Part shown: piece by piece, positions 19,561 through 30,850 of the stretch
How positions within the stretch are numbered: the stretch's first letter is position 1
How the letters are laid out: each line of letters starts with the position of its first letter
Assembly: GCA_940337035.1 (NCBI GenBank)
Contig: CALNHX010005237.1
Coordinates: 46,922 to 110,921, forward strand
Length of the DNA: 64,000 nt
Reading direction: 5' to 3'
Source of the DNA: Agriotes lineatus
Taxonomy: Eukaryota; Arthropoda; Insecta; Coleoptera; Elateridae
Translations under genes and position numbers: made by a program
The notes under the pieces: generated by a model
Told to the model about the DNA's origin: nothing
The model's input: the letters and a program-made list of their open reading frames with translations, nothing else
Databases searched by the model: none

Positions 19561-20012
19561 GCCCGCTCCTGCAGCCCCTTCCAGCCAATTCGCCATCCTT
19601 TTTCTCTTGGTTGTATGTATATGTAGTCTAGTTCTAAGCCAATCTGTACACAATAACTATAATAAAATTTTCTCCGATTAATCAACTGTTTAGCAGAGAG
19701 TAACGCCTCCTCCCCTCCTTCGACTACGCCATTTTTACCACCGCCACCGTTGAGCTAGTTGGAGGTGTGTTAAACTGCTTGTTGTTTTTCTTTCTTTTTT
19801 TTGCTTTTATTAGATTTTTTTAAATTTTAATATCTCAATGATATTACTGAAATTACAATCTGATGAAGTAGTTGATCAATGAGTAATATTGTGCAAACTT
19901 AAATTACTACTTCAAACTTAAAACTAAGGATTTTCACACTAAATATCTCTTATTTACACTAATATTAGCGTGTACACTAGCACTATACTCTGCTTTTGAC
20001 CTAGTACAAATA
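19561..20012. other. Unassigned interval
   Basis: AT-rich after about 19600, with an AATAAAATTT polyadenylation-like site near 19658. The GC-rich repeat plus this tail could be the end of a retroelement, but no partner LTR was found. Confidence 0.3.
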
Positions 20013-20129
20013 TTAAACTATCTCAAAAGGTTTGGTCCTCTTGAGTCGTCTTGCAAATCCGCGTTGTCGGAAAGCTGGATTGCCTCGACTCTTGGCGAAG
20101 TTTCTAATGGCCTGGTTAATGGTATCCAT
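20013..20129 (-). CDS. Short basic ORF, possible terminal exon
   Basis: Minus-strand ATG to TAA, 38 codons, starting MDTINQAIRNFAKSRGNPAF and ending in an arginine/lysine-rich tail. It looks more protein-like than its surroundings, which is the only reason for listing it. It lies 15 bp outside the TTAA-flanked element, so an upstream exon may have been pushed away. No family recognised. Confidence 0.22.
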   Translation of the reverse strand: MDTINQAIRNFAKSRGNPAFRQRGFARRLKRTKPFEIV

Positions 20130-20580
20130 TTCCAAGTCTCCGCATTAAATAGAGCGGTTATTACAATTTAAAGAACTTGTCGCACAAAAAACTATTCAAT
20201 TATGATCAGTTTTTTCTTGAGTTCCATTTAGGATCATAATCGATGGGATCAGAAGCTTAGGATTGTCCAATTTGTTATTTTCTGACTAGTCTGGTTTGTT
20301 TTGAAAATAGTTTTTATAGTAACACAACCGAAATAAGCTGAATTTTAAATGGCTTAGCATACCAATAAGATAAAATTTGTAATACAGAAGATTTCACCAC
20401 AAGTTCCACAAAAAGTTATAAGTGAGGTTATCGGAATCAAATCTAAAACTATTTTAGTATTTATTATTATAGTTTAACAAGTTTTGTAGATTGTTTATAG
20501 AGGATGTTAGCTTTAATTAGTTTTAGTAGGGATTTAGCCATATTCACCCAAGAAAATAATAATTGTATATACTAAAGAAA

Positions 20581-20670
20581 ATGGGAATCGATAACTGGAG
20601 AGACCAAATAGTGAACAGAAAAGTGTGGAGACAAATAATTAATAAGGCAAAAACTCACAATAATCTATGA
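20581..20670 (+). pseudogene. RT C-terminal scrap within the foldback element
   Basis: Reads MGIDNWRDQIVNRKVWRQII and then a stop after about 29 codons. W-R/K-x-x-V-x-x-R-x-x-W is the usual ending of non-LTR ORF2 proteins. It sits in the spacer of the foldback element, so it was captured or inserted there. Confidence 0.4.
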
Positions 20671-20818
20671 ACAGTACGCGTAAGTGTATAGGCGCGATAA
20701 GTGTACGTACATGTGTGTGTGCGCGATAATATAGTGCTATACGGGGACAGATCCACCCCAGCAACTGGATCCACAAACTCTCTGGAAGAGACAGCTATAC
20801 TCCATCAGGAGTGTTACG

Positions 20819-20820
<2 letters not shown>

Positions 20821-20868
<48 letters not shown>
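20821..20868. repeat. (TA)n microsatellite
   Basis: About 24 uninterrupted TA units. Confidence 0.95.
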
Positions 20869-20869
<1 letters not shown>

Positions 20870-21527
20870 TCGTAGAATTCATACTCGATCTTGCCAATTC
20901 TTTTACGATTATTCTATATACAATTATTATTTTCTTGGGTGAATATGGCTAAATCCCTACTAAAACTAATTAAAGCTAACATCCTCTATTAACAATGTAC
21001 AAAACTTGTTAAACTATAATAATAAATACTAAAATAATTTTAGATTTGATTCCGATAACCTAACTTATATCGTTTTGTTGAACTTGTGGTGAAATCTTCT
21101 GTATTACGAATTTTAGCTTGCTGGTATGCTAAGCCGTTTAAAATTCAGCTTATTTTGGTTGTGTTACTATAACAACTATTTTCAAAACAAACCAGACCAG
21201 TCAGAAAATAATAAATTGGACAATCCTAAGCTTCTGTTCCCATGGATTATGATCGTAAATAGAACTCAAGAAAAAACTGATCATTTTTCAATAATTTTTT
21301 GTGCGACTAGTTCTTTAAATTGTACTAACCGCTCTATTTAATGCCAGTGAATATGAACAAAATTTTACTGCATTTTCATCCGAATGCCTCGCAGTAATAA
21401 TTAATCGCGCAATTCGTACCGTCTGTGAAATTTGTCTTGCGCTTTTGTTAACATCTATCCACAGCAAAATACATATAGTCAGTTGAAGTTTACAAAAGAC
21501 AAATACCAATAACAAAAATATATAAAC

Positions 21528-22158
21528 ATACACATTAGGGATGTCGTACCCGGTCTAAAATCAAACCCGGGTACCCGAAAGCAGTACCCGGGTACTCTCG
21601 GGTACCCGAAATATGTAACAAAAATGTTATCGTACATCTGAACATCTGAGGTAGTTACCATGTCTATCGTTTACGCCACGAGTTTTAAACTGAACTAAAT
21701 TGAAATAGTACCTACTCATCAATTCAAACTGAAAGTTTTCTGTTAATCGTAAACATTTCCACACTTCCAAGTGTTATCAAATTCAAGTACGTGACTTTTA
21801 GTCCGAAACTGGTAGCAGCATCAACATCACACAGAGGATGTTTATGTTACTTCATCCGATACTGACGCGATTTAACGGTACTATTGACGGGTTCAATATT
21901 TCCGTAAAGCGGATTTATTGCCTTATATGAAAACACAAGAAACAATATTATGTGGTATGGATTCTTGTTATTACTGCATGGTTATGTTTTTCTAGAGCTT
22001 ACCTATACCTATTGTTTTAAGTTTTTATCATCTCCGAAAAAAGCTGACTTCCTGGAAATTACATAATTTACTAGTCGGGTACCTGAGTCCTGGAAATACA
22101 CCCGGGTTGACTATTACCCGGGTCGGCCCGGGTACCCGCCGACATCCCTAATACACAC
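21528..22158. mobile_element. hAT MITE with CCCGGGTACCCG subterminal motifs
   Basis: The ends TAGGGATGTCG (21536) and CGACATCCCTA (22150) are inverse copies. Flanking ATACACAT (21528-21535) and ATACACAC (22151-22158) match at 7 of 8 positions, as expected for an aged hAT duplication. Within about 70 bp of each end are several ACCCGGGTACCCG-type blocks, absent from the middle. There is no ORF. Confidence 0.85.
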
Positions 22159-22209
22159 TGTCACACTCCTGTCAGCAGTAACTTATTGATAACAGTTTAT
22201 ACTTGTCTT

Positions 22210-22411
22210 TGTCCTCATAGGTTTAAATAAGCCAACTTTCTATCCTGCTTTGTATGTGTGGCCATATGTTTAACTAATATGTGCTTGTGTGTAGTTTTAC
22301 AATTGCAAATAATATATTTTTCACCATATGTCTTCATGTGCCTCACTATTCTGCTTTTATCTGCTGCTTTATACTCGCAAAAGAACATGAATTAGGTTTT
22401 TCACACGTATG
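22210..22411 (-). pseudogene. Zinc-finger gene, 3' part separated by insertions
   Basis: The minus strand reads CEYKAADKSRIVRHMKTYGEK, a C2H2 finger of the same type as the array at 34586-35691, followed by a degenerate last finger (CNCKTTHKHILVKHMATH). A one-base deletion after CSF breaks the frame. It stops exactly at the TIR of the element at 22412, and the main array resumes at 34586 beyond the other TIR, so this is the displaced 3' portion of that gene. Confidence 0.75.
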
Positions 22412-22429
22412 TAGGGTGACCACTTTTCA

Positions 22430-23160
22430 ATTTATACAAACCTTGAGATCCTTCGTAAGTAAAAAAGGGTTTTCTTCAATGAGAAATACAGAATCTTTAT
22501 AGAAAACAAAAAGCAAGCAAATAAAATCCATGTTTTTATTCATGTCTATTAATGGTTAGCAAATATAATGCAAGATGTAACTGAAATACTTGTTCATATC
22601 GTACGTCGTACTAAACACAAATTTTTCTGCTTGTTCTGCATGTATTCAATATAAAAGACCTTTTGCATTCATATTGAAGTGCCAACAATCGATGACGCAG
22701 CTAAAGGGATTATAAAACGGTGCAAGAAGGCACAGATTATGCAAGGAGCATATAAGAAGCAACCTGAGAATTACTGAAGATTACAAGAAGGTACTGGTGA
22801 CGTGTTAATCAGTGTTTATTAACTAAATATGAAAAGTACGACCAATTGTGAGGTTGTAGTTTCCTGAATAACATTTACAAAAACTATTAAAAATTAAGAT
22901 AAAAGAATGTACACTTACAGATAAACAATTGTAAATCATGTTGCTGTGGTGACCTAGGGAGTCGCTTGTATTTTTTTTGTGTTGGGAAAGCCAAGCCGAA
23001 AGCTTTTGTGTTATTTGGCTTCCCGATTTTGATAAATTTTGTTGATAAAAGTAAATATTTTGTGCCCAGTTGTGCGTTTTAATAATTTGTCTGTGTGGAG
23101 GTCAGCTGCGGCTAAATTGGCAGTGTTCCGAAGTGCAGTTCCAGAATAAATTGGACCTGG
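22430..23160. other. Interior of the outer element, left part
   Basis: No ORF recognised. Around 22940-23160 GTGGTGACCTAGGGAGTC and a GTGGAG-rich stretch precede the next insertion. Confidence 0.35.
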
Positions 23161-24460
23161 AGCGCAGCCAGAGCTGGGCAGTAATTAATTACTTTTTAAT
23201 TAAATTACTAATTAAATTCCTTTTTGTTTATTTGCCTTGGAATTGAATTACTTTTCAAAATGCGGTAATTGTAATTGGGAATTGCCATCTTTGTTAGAAA
23301 GTACGTGAAAATTACTTTTTAAAAGTAATTAATTACTGCATTCAATTACTCAATTACTTTCGTGTAATTAAATTACTCTAAAGTATTTAAATTACTTTAT
23401 AGGTATTTGAATTATTTGTGGTAATTGAAATTACTCGAGATAATTGAATTACTTTGTGGTATTTCAATTACTGAATTACTGACCTCGATAGGGTGCTAAA
23501 TTTCCAGAACGGATAAATAAGATAAGGTCTTATAAGTTACATATTAAGCAAATCGCAGGGTATTCCCCGCGCAATATAGGCCTAATTTATTATTTCCTCT
23601 GACGAGTCGAATAATAGCAACTTCTGCATTTTGTATGACGCGTCCACGAGCATTAGTGCGTGTATCTGTAGCTTGTAATAGTGACTTAGAGACCCTAATA
23701 TTTATTGTGAGAGACGCTAAGTGTAAGACGCTATAAGAATATTTGCGGTAAGTACATTACAGATTACAATACCTACGGTAAAATAATAATTTTAAATAGC
23801 TTCATTAGACGATATTGGTTCATAATGATTATTTATTCATTTTAATTTGCTTGTTTTAAACGATCCGTGCAAGTGTAACAGACGTTAAGTCCAGAAAATT
23901 ATGTTTTTGAGTGAGAAATTGATTAAACGGACAAAATCCGATAACAACATTTAAACAGCGGAAAACACATATATAAAATGTACCTAATTGCAAAATCCCA
24001 TGTCTGGTTGACTCAAAAATGCATTATGGCGTATGGTAATTTTAAAACGCCGTCGCATAAGTTTACCTCATTATTGCATTAAACATTTTGTAAATTATCC
24101 ATTCTTTGTCGCTTTCTTGCCTTGTAATGCTCATATGCTGCTTTGTATACTGGCACTAGTGCATAATTTTTAGGCACTGCTGCAGCATGTTAGCTTCGAT
24201 TATTATTAAAAAACCCCTTGCTAATTACGAGACATTCAAATATTGGCTTCTTAATGATTTTACACAAAATTCCATTTAGTTTTTTAAAAGAACAGTGTAG
24301 AGTGACCCAATTTACGTAATTTCAGATATTTTATTGCCCTAAACTTAAAATCAATAGGTATTATTAAAGATGTTAATAACATTTTGAAATTTGAAGTAAA
24401 AATATGAAAGCAACCTGGTCACTTTAATTGTCGAGCGTTCACAGTAATTTTCTTATTCGG

Positions 24461-24647
24461 TGTGTTCAAAAAGAAATTACTTAAGGGTTGGTCATGGAAT
24501 ATAAAAGTATTGGCAACAGCAAGCTTTAGAATTCATTAACATAATCACTGTTGTTGCTGTCATAAGTTTATATTATACGCTGATATCACGATTGAAAATT
24601 CTAAAAACTGCCATATTCAACCCTTATGTAATTTATTTTTGAACACA
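24461..24647. mobile_element. Nested MITE of about 190 bp
   Basis: TGTGTTCAAAAAGAAATTAC...AAGGGTTG at the left is matched in inverse by CAACCCTTATGTAATTTATTTTTGAACACA at the right, allowing a few mismatches. There is no ORF. Confidence 0.6.
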
Positions 24648-25070
24648 TAGTATAAAGGTCACTTGAATGTAAAAATGACTTCATTGTTACGTGCTTGAGC
24701 AAATGTCTTTTGTTTTTGTATCTAAAGTACGAATTCTTATTTCAATCAGCCGATTTCAACTAGGTTTATCAGTCATCCGTCAACTTTCAACGGTCCCTGA
24801 TCAACACCAAATTGATAGTTTGTTTTAAAATTTCAGAAGTTACCTAATACATTTTTAATAACTATTTGTATTACTAGGGAGGAAAATGTATCATTCCCTC
24901 CCGCAGATGTAGTTTAGTTCTTCAGAGTTTGCGAGAACAGTACCTAATCAATTTATTGTAATCCTGCAAGAGATGAAATGACGTTTTAGTCCAGAGTTAT
25001 ACATACAACACTTTTACATTTTATGATGAGACTGTCTCTGGTAATCAGCTGCATTTAAAAATATTTAAAT

Positions 25071-25259
25071 ATGAAATCCAGGAGGCTGGTTGATTTATTA
25101 TTAATAATAATCACATTGTCTCCCGTCTCTAATGGCAACGGCAGTCAATGTATTATATTCCCTCCTACTGCCATTGGAAACCAACCAGGGACCCAAACGT
25201 ATATTTTCCCTATACCCCTAACAGGCGACAAAAAATGTCACTTTCGTATAAAGGGGTAA
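25071..25259 (+). CDS. Possible small secreted-peptide ORF
   Basis: ATG-initiated, 62 codons. MKSRRLVDLLLIIITLSPVS has a basic start and hydrophobic core like a signal peptide; the rest has two cysteines and several glycines and prolines. It lies inside the 3.4-kb hAT element. No family recognised, and the frame is short enough to be chance. Confidence 0.2.
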   Translation: MKSRRLVDLLLIIITLSPVSNGNGSQCIIFPPTAIGNQPGTQTYIFPIPLTGDKKCHFRIKG

Positions 25260-26550
25260 AAAAAAGTATTTTCGAACAGAGCCAACAAAAAATGCTCAAG
25301 TTGCGCCACCAATCGTTCTTCTACAAAATCTAAATAGAAATTTGCTGCAAACACTTAAGAAATCCAATGCTCCACCCTGTATACTTAGGTAAGTTACATA
25401 TTTTCGGTATTCAGCCTCATGTTAAGCGTATTTAATAATAGATTGTTCTATAAGTTAAGAATAGTGAAAGTTTTTCAACGTTTAATTTACGAGCGAGTGA
25501 TGCAAAGGGAGTAGATTAATTTATCACGAACATGGAAAAATCACTTTTATAACATATTCAGCGTGCTATTTTTTCTAATATCATTACAAAATCTAGCCAA
25601 AATTAAATTCGACATTTCTTCATATTCGATTTTTTTTTAATTGGCAGTGAAGAACGTCGAAATCGTTAAATAAAATACGAGAAATCGGCAGTGAAGTAAT
25701 CCATGGTTTTACAACTTTTTGTAGGCGGCTAGGCGACAGGTAAACGTCAACCGACGTCAACGTAACCTATAAAAGTTGGTTAAAATGTTGCAACTTCGCG
25801 ATTTCTCGATTTTAAAAAACAATGTACCCCTGGGCACGAAAGTTCCATTTCAATCCTTGTGTGGTTTATTTGCTTTGGCCCTTCGGGCCTCGGCAACTAA
25901 ATACACAATCGTGATAAAAAGCTCAACTTTAGTGATAACTTATGTGGAAACTAATATAAAAAAATATATAGATTTGAACTTCCAAGTCCCTATACCTTAT
26001 TACTGAAGGGCCTTTGTACTAAAGTATATTAGGTTTAATCGGTTTATTATAACCTAAGGAATCTATGCCAAATCGGTGTCCCATTTTTTTTGGGACACCC
26101 TGTGTAATTGTTATCCTTGCATTTATTTATTTACTTACATCTTACATCAAAACAAACTAAAAACTTTTGGTTTTGGTGAACGGTGCATGTAGCTAGAAGA
26201 TTTAATTATCAAAAAACCTTCTAGAGTGATAAAGTATTAGGTTACCATAGTTAACAAAACATAAAAATTAAGCATTTTTAGATAACGATTACGGATCGAC
26301 ACGACACTAATGACAGTTGCAACTTGCAAGAAAATTCTACTAAATACAACTATATGACAATAATTTTTATTGAAAGTAATTGAAAAAGTAATTGATGTTG
26401 TACAATTACAATTACTCGGTAATTGGTAATTGAATTACTATTTCCTGTGAGTAATTGAATCTCTGGTAATTAAATTACTACATTGGGCGGTAATTGGTAA
26501 TTAGTAATTAATTACTTTTTAAAAGTAATTTGCCCAGCTCTGAGCGCAGC

Positions 26551-27267
26551 ATGTGCGAGATCCTCTTCGGAGCTGAGATTCTACAAGGTTTGGGGTTGCG
26601 GGCAGCATAAAGTAAAATGCAGCACCTAAAGGAAGCTTTATTCGTGATCCAGAAGCAGATAGCAGCAGCTGAAATATTGCCAGGAACCAGATACGGATTT
26701 GCCGTCCTTTCCAACCGTAACCTTTGCGAGTTCGTCCTTTAAAGCCGAGATTCCACTAGATTTAGAGCTGCGAAAAGTGGGCAGGGCAGCACCTAGAGAA
26801 GGCCTTATTCATGATCTATAAGCAGGTAGCAGGGAGCTTTTCAGGAAGCAAATACAAGCTTAGCGTCCTTTGCGGAATCCAGAAACGAGATCGGCGTTCT
26901 TTGAAGAAAAAACAAATGCGAGTTGGCATTCGTTTGCACTTGAAAAACAAATTCCAGATTAGCCAAACTACTTGATTATTATAAAAGCATTGTTATAATT
27001 TAGCTGAGGTGAACTGATTGATTGTTGGTTAATTTGTTGTCAACATATGCTGAATTTTCTGTGTTTCGAACACCTTTGTTTGGGGTTAAATATTTTATGG
27101 TTTCTGTCATTCGCCAGAATCGAGCATTTGCCATACAATGGTTAAATTTATCAACAGTGTAACAATCCAACCCTGAAGATAGGAGTCTCAAATTGCTAGC
27201 GGGTGCAAAAGCTTTAATAAGTTAAGAAATGGTTAGGTTATAGAAAGAGCAACATACCTTTATTACA
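26551..27267. repeat. Outer-element interior with an imperfect tandem duplication
   Basis: Two diverged units of about 180 bp (about 26565-26740 and 26745-26930) share GAGATTCYAC, GCAGCACCTARAG, CTTTATTCRTGATC, AAGCAGRTAGCAG and CGTCCTTT. No ORF. Confidence 0.6.
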
Positions 27268-27273
27268 GTGAAG
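27268..27273. repeat. 6-bp target duplication (left)
   Basis: GTGAAG immediately before the TIR; exact copy at 34211-34216. Confidence 0.85.
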
Positions 27274-27817
27274 AGTAGTATAAGGGCTGCAGGTTAATGA
27301 GTTTTTTAATGACATAACACATTCCAATAACCGCTGCCCTGGCTTACGGGCATAATCAATTAAATTGCCTGAGGCAAAGGTAATAATAGCGCCATTTTGT
27401 TTTTAATAATTAAATGGCCTGTGGCTTTTAATAATTGAATTGCCTGAGGCTGATGTCGTTTTGGCCTTTGATTTTGTTCGCGCCATTTTTGAAATTTGTC
27501 GACCATTTTGATGCTGGCGACGTTTTGATTTTGCGCGCGTAATTTTTGAATTTTGAATTAGTCACGTGATACTTACTTTCCCTCACAATTATGCTATCTC
27601 TCTTGTATTCGTTTATCTTTGTCGTACGGTTATGTCTTGCACGTTTTAAAGTAATATTTTTATTTAAAAAACTATTTTGCTCTTCGTCGGATTCGAACAC
27701 GGAGTCATGGTATTGCTAGACAGCCATGCTAGCCATTACGCTACGGAGGCTAGTCAAAAACTTACTCTTAGAGGTTCTCCTCTATACACGTATTTTTAAA
27801 TGCTTCCAATTCAATTC
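27274..27817 (+). repeat. Left TIR of the 6.9-kb element
   Basis: Matches the inverse of 33596-34210; conserved blocks include ACCGCTGCCCTGGCTTACGG and ATGCTATCTCTCTTGTATTC. It lacks about 70 bp present in the right arm. Confidence 0.9.
27678..27750 (-). other. tRNA-like sequence in left TIR
   Basis: The 73-nt minus-strand stretch from GCCTCCGTAGCG to GAAGAGCA has an A-box-like TAGCGTAATGGCTAGCA and a B box GTGTTCGAATCC at tRNA spacing. The acceptor and T stems pair poorly, so it is a tRNA-derived or tRNA-mimicking sequence rather than a functional tRNA. It points outward, towards the near end of the element. Confidence 0.55.
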
Positions 27818-28687
27818 TTAGATGCTTGAAGTGTTGCATGCCAATCCTTTGTCTGATTTTAATATCTTGATTTTTAGACGTCGAAATAAATATGACGCGC
27901 TTAACTAATATAAGGTTATATATTTTTTATTAAAGTCTTGTATATGTATACATAAGTAAATCTAACATACACAAGTTATTCATTCATCCTAAAATATAAA
28001 ATACATTAAGCCGTACTTAGAACAATTTAACGAAAAGTTATAAAGTTATAAAGTAAAAATGAATAAAACACAGCAATATAGATATTAGTTTGACTCAAAT
28101 CCATAGGGCAATGTGTCGTAACTATTTTCAAGACGTCGACGTTTGGAATAATGGACTCGGTAAATTTTTCTGTCTGGTTTCGAGATAACCTCATATAGGT
28201 ACGAAAGTCGGGTTGAGCTGCTTTACCTACAGCATTTTCAACTACTTTTCAAAGGTATGAGTCCGAAGATATCAGAGTCATGTCTTATATGTCCGAATGT
28301 TTGTCCTTTTAATCCTATTGCACAATATTTCCAGCTTAGAACAATTTAGCGAAAGATATTAAAAATTATTGGCGCATCACAGAAAAGTTATAAAATAAAA
28401 AGAATAAATAAGTCAAACATCCATTACTTAGGCTTGCTAACTCGTCGTTTGTTAATATCTGTTCTACATGAAATATTTTCATAAGAATTTGAAATAAAAT
28501 TGTAGGTTTTAATTGTGAGTTTTTTTCCAGACGGTAAGGAGTTGTTAGACTTCTGTATAAAATATATTATATGTATAATTTATATTTACAATATCTGTAA
28601 CTTATGTTATAAATATATTACTATAAAAAATCTCGAAAACTGTTGAGTAAATAAATGCAACGCATTGTAAATCCGTAAAACTTTTAG

Positions 28688-29052
28688 TTATTGTGCATTT
28701 ACAAGATGGGTCTTTTGACAAAGTGGAAGAACCAAACTATGCTATTGTAAATGTACAGATTTTTCACTGTCAATTTGTATATAACAACTTAATGTAAATT
28801 GGTATTTAGAACATTTTAACGAAAAGTGTTACAAATTTTTGACTTATCACATAAATTTAAAGTAATTTCGTAAGTTTTCTCTCATTACTATTATCTTGTG
28901 TTCTTATTGTATTGCGGTGTAAAGTAATTTGAAATGAAAGAGTTATGTTTCTGATTTAACTTTTAAGAGTTAAATATGTTATTGTGCGTTTACAAGATGG
29001 AGATTTTTGACAAAGTGGAAGAATCAAACTATGCTATTGTAAATGTACAGAA
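28688..29052 (+). pseudogene. Two decayed copies of an unknown plus-strand coding block
   Basis: At 28692-28763 the plus strand reads VIVHLQDGSFDKVEEPNYAI; a second copy at 28978-29052 and a third at 31072-31125 encode closely similar peptides with a frameshift or substitutions. The repeated block is probably the remains of a duplicated gene of the element. I do not recognise the protein. Confidence 0.4.
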
Positions 29053-29179
29053 AGCTATTCTTTATCCTTGTCGTACTAACTGTAATGTTACGTCTTGCAC
29101 GTTCTAAAGGAACTTAATTTTTATCTTGCAATATATACGTCTATATGTGATTCCTCTATTTATTTATAGAGACAAAAGA

Positions 29180-29250
29180 TAGGAGTTGTTTTAATACTAT
29201 CTAACTATTTCTTTTTCGAGACAGAAGTTGGTTACAAACAAACAAAGCTT
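29180..29250 (+). pseudogene. Decayed copy of the membrane-protein ORF block
   Basis: GGAGTTGTTTTAATACTATCTAAC parallels GGAGTTGGTTTAATACTATCTAAC within the ORF at 30098-30343. Only this short block is retained. Confidence 0.4.
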
Positions 29251-29594
29251 TAACTGATTCCGAACATCGTCACGTACTTCTGGCGTAGGTTTTGTCATTT
29301 TATATATTAAGATAACTCTAACACTTTTAATATTTTAAACAAAATGTTATGTATCGACGATATTAGAGTCTTGTCGTATATGTTCGACTGTTTGTAGGAG
29401 TGGAGAGTAATTTAAGTCTATATGTGAGTCCTCTATTTCTTTTTCGAATCATAAGTTGATTACATACAAAGCTTCTATATTTTCGAACTGTAAAATATAA
29501 CGATTTTTGTTTCTGTAATAAATGTGTTTAATTCCAGTTACAAATAGTTCTGTTACTTCCTGTGGGTCCACCAAACGAATCTTAATCGTGCCTT

Positions 29595-29790
29595 TTAGTT
29601 GCTACATGTTAATGTTGGAAATTTGGATTTTACATCCATTTTTTTACTCCAAATATTCAGACATATGGATATTTCCCATAATTATTATTATACCCACTAT
29701 TATTTACAGTAAATGCAGAAATCGTATAATAGACAGTTATCTCCAATTTTTTTTCAATGGATTTTTAATGTAATTTCGTAAGTTTTCGCT
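29595..29790 (-). pseudogene. Decayed duplicate of the Rep-like gene, C-terminal part
   Basis: The plus-strand text CAGACATATGGATATTTCCC and ACTATTATTTACAGTAAATG is nearly identical to 31578-31630 in the intact ORF, same orientation. Small indels destroy the frame. Confidence 0.8.
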
Positions 29791-30097
29791 CTCTGTAAAT
29801 GCATATGCCTATCCCTGTCTACACAACAGTGCTACCAACATACAGGGGTGTTCCATAAGAAAGTAGATGTAACTAGATAAAATCCCTAGATTTTAAAAAA
29901 GTCACTAGATTTGTGTGAGTCTGCGTCTGCGAGAAGTGCATATAACTAGAAAAAGTTCCTTGATTTAAATAAGTGAATACGTGGGTATGTCATTAAGCTA
30001 AAAATCCTCTACATTTAAATAAACTGTTAGATATGGGAGTGTCAATCAATAGTAATCATCCGTGGATTTGAAAAATCACGATCTATCTGGTGAAAAC

Positions 30098-30343
30098 ATG
30101 AACACACTAGATGTAAGCGGTAAATTTAGTGGTCTCTGTTATCTAACAAGTTACTCGGACATGTGTACATCATACTACAAATACCTTTCTTTATTTTTAG
30201 TCGGAGTTGGTTTAATACTATCTAACTTAATTTTATTTTGTAATTTATGTACTTCTTGTAAGACCAATGTAGGAAATATTTCCTCTAAAACACAAACGGC
30301 TTATAACATTTTGATTTCGATGCAATTTGCGTTAGCGACATAA
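30098..30343 (+). CDS. Small membrane-protein ORF of the 6.9-kb element
   Basis: From the first in-frame ATG the protein is 81 residues (MNTLDVSGKFSG...). A hydrophobic run LSLFLVGVGLILSNLILF (about residues 30-47) is a clear membrane segment, followed by CNLCTSCK and a polar tail. It is plus strand, opposite to the Rep-like gene, about 1 kb away. A decayed copy of part of it lies near 29180, which suggests it was a real gene of the element. Family unknown. Confidence 0.35.
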   Translation: MNTLDVSGKFSGLCYLTSYSDMCTSYYKYLSLFLVGVGLILSNLILFCNLCTSCKTNVGNISSKTQTAYNILISMQFALAT

Positions 30344-30689
30344 TAACTGTAAATGGTGGAACTTCTACTGTTTAGGACATTTTTCAAGTTATCGAGAATG
30401 TTAAAATCCTGTATGTATATGTTCAAGTTCTTTTTTTACTTTGAAAGATGATCTGTTAACAGCTATTAAACTAAATCTGTGTCGTGCATGTTCTTTCATT
30501 TATTACTCTTCAAAAATAATGTATGTATAGGTTCAAATTCTTCTTTTAAGTGTGTGAAACGTTTATTCAAAAAGGAGAATAAGTTTAGGATATCAAAGCG
30601 TTTTTTAATATCTTAGATAATAACTATAAAGACGATCACTTGTATGAATTACTATTTAAATTTCCTACATTAGTCTTACACGAAGTACA

Positions 30690-30850
30690 AAAAGTTAGAT
30701 TATCAACTCATGGACATGTCATTTGACAAACAAATTTGTTGTATATTTTAACTCTAGCATTCGATTTTAACCATGTTAAAAAAAATCAATTACAACTGTT
30801 TTATCATTAACAACAAACACATTACAATTTTCCTTGGACTCTCCTTGGTA
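30690..30850 (-). pseudogene. Decayed duplicate of the Rep-like gene, central part
   Basis: GTCATTTGACAAACAAATTT and TTTTCCTTGGACTCTCCTTG recur at 32571-32705 in the intact ORF, same orientation. The copy is shifted by indels. It covers the region encoding the predicted catalytic RVKIYNK motif. Confidence 0.8.

Larger units (their letters stand above)
20149..21337. mobile_element. Long foldback element flanked by TTAA
   Basis: The left arm starts ATAGAGCGGTTATTACAATT and the inverse right arm ATAGAGCGGTTAGTACAATT. The arms (20149-20555 and 20930-21337) match for over 400 bp. TTAA lies on both sides (20145-20148 and 21338-21341), the duplication of piggyBac and Kolobok elements. The 375-bp centre has no transposase. 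It contains a reverse-transcriptase C-terminal scrap and a TA microsatellite. Confidence 0.85.
23161..26550. mobile_element. hAT element (3.4 kb, non-autonomous) with its target duplication
   Basis: The element proper is 23169-26542: it starts CAGAGCTGGGCAGTAATTAA and its inverse right end is CAGAGCTGGGCAAATTAC. AGCGCAGC occurs exactly on both sides (23161-23168, 26543-26550), a perfect 8-bp duplication. The outer 300 bp on the left and 170 bp on the right are packed with AATTAC/GTAATT motifs, probably transposase-binding sites. No transposase ORF is present. It contains a nested MITE and a short secreted-peptide-like ORF. Confidence 0.9.

Noticed and set aside
18879..19631. 250-codon Pro/Arg-rich frame with ATG
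   Set aside because: Repeat period of 73 bp shifts the frame between units, so the peptide is not conserved across its own repeats.
27678..27750. Functional tRNA gene
   Set aside because: A and B boxes fit but acceptor and T stems do not pair; reported only as tRNA-like.
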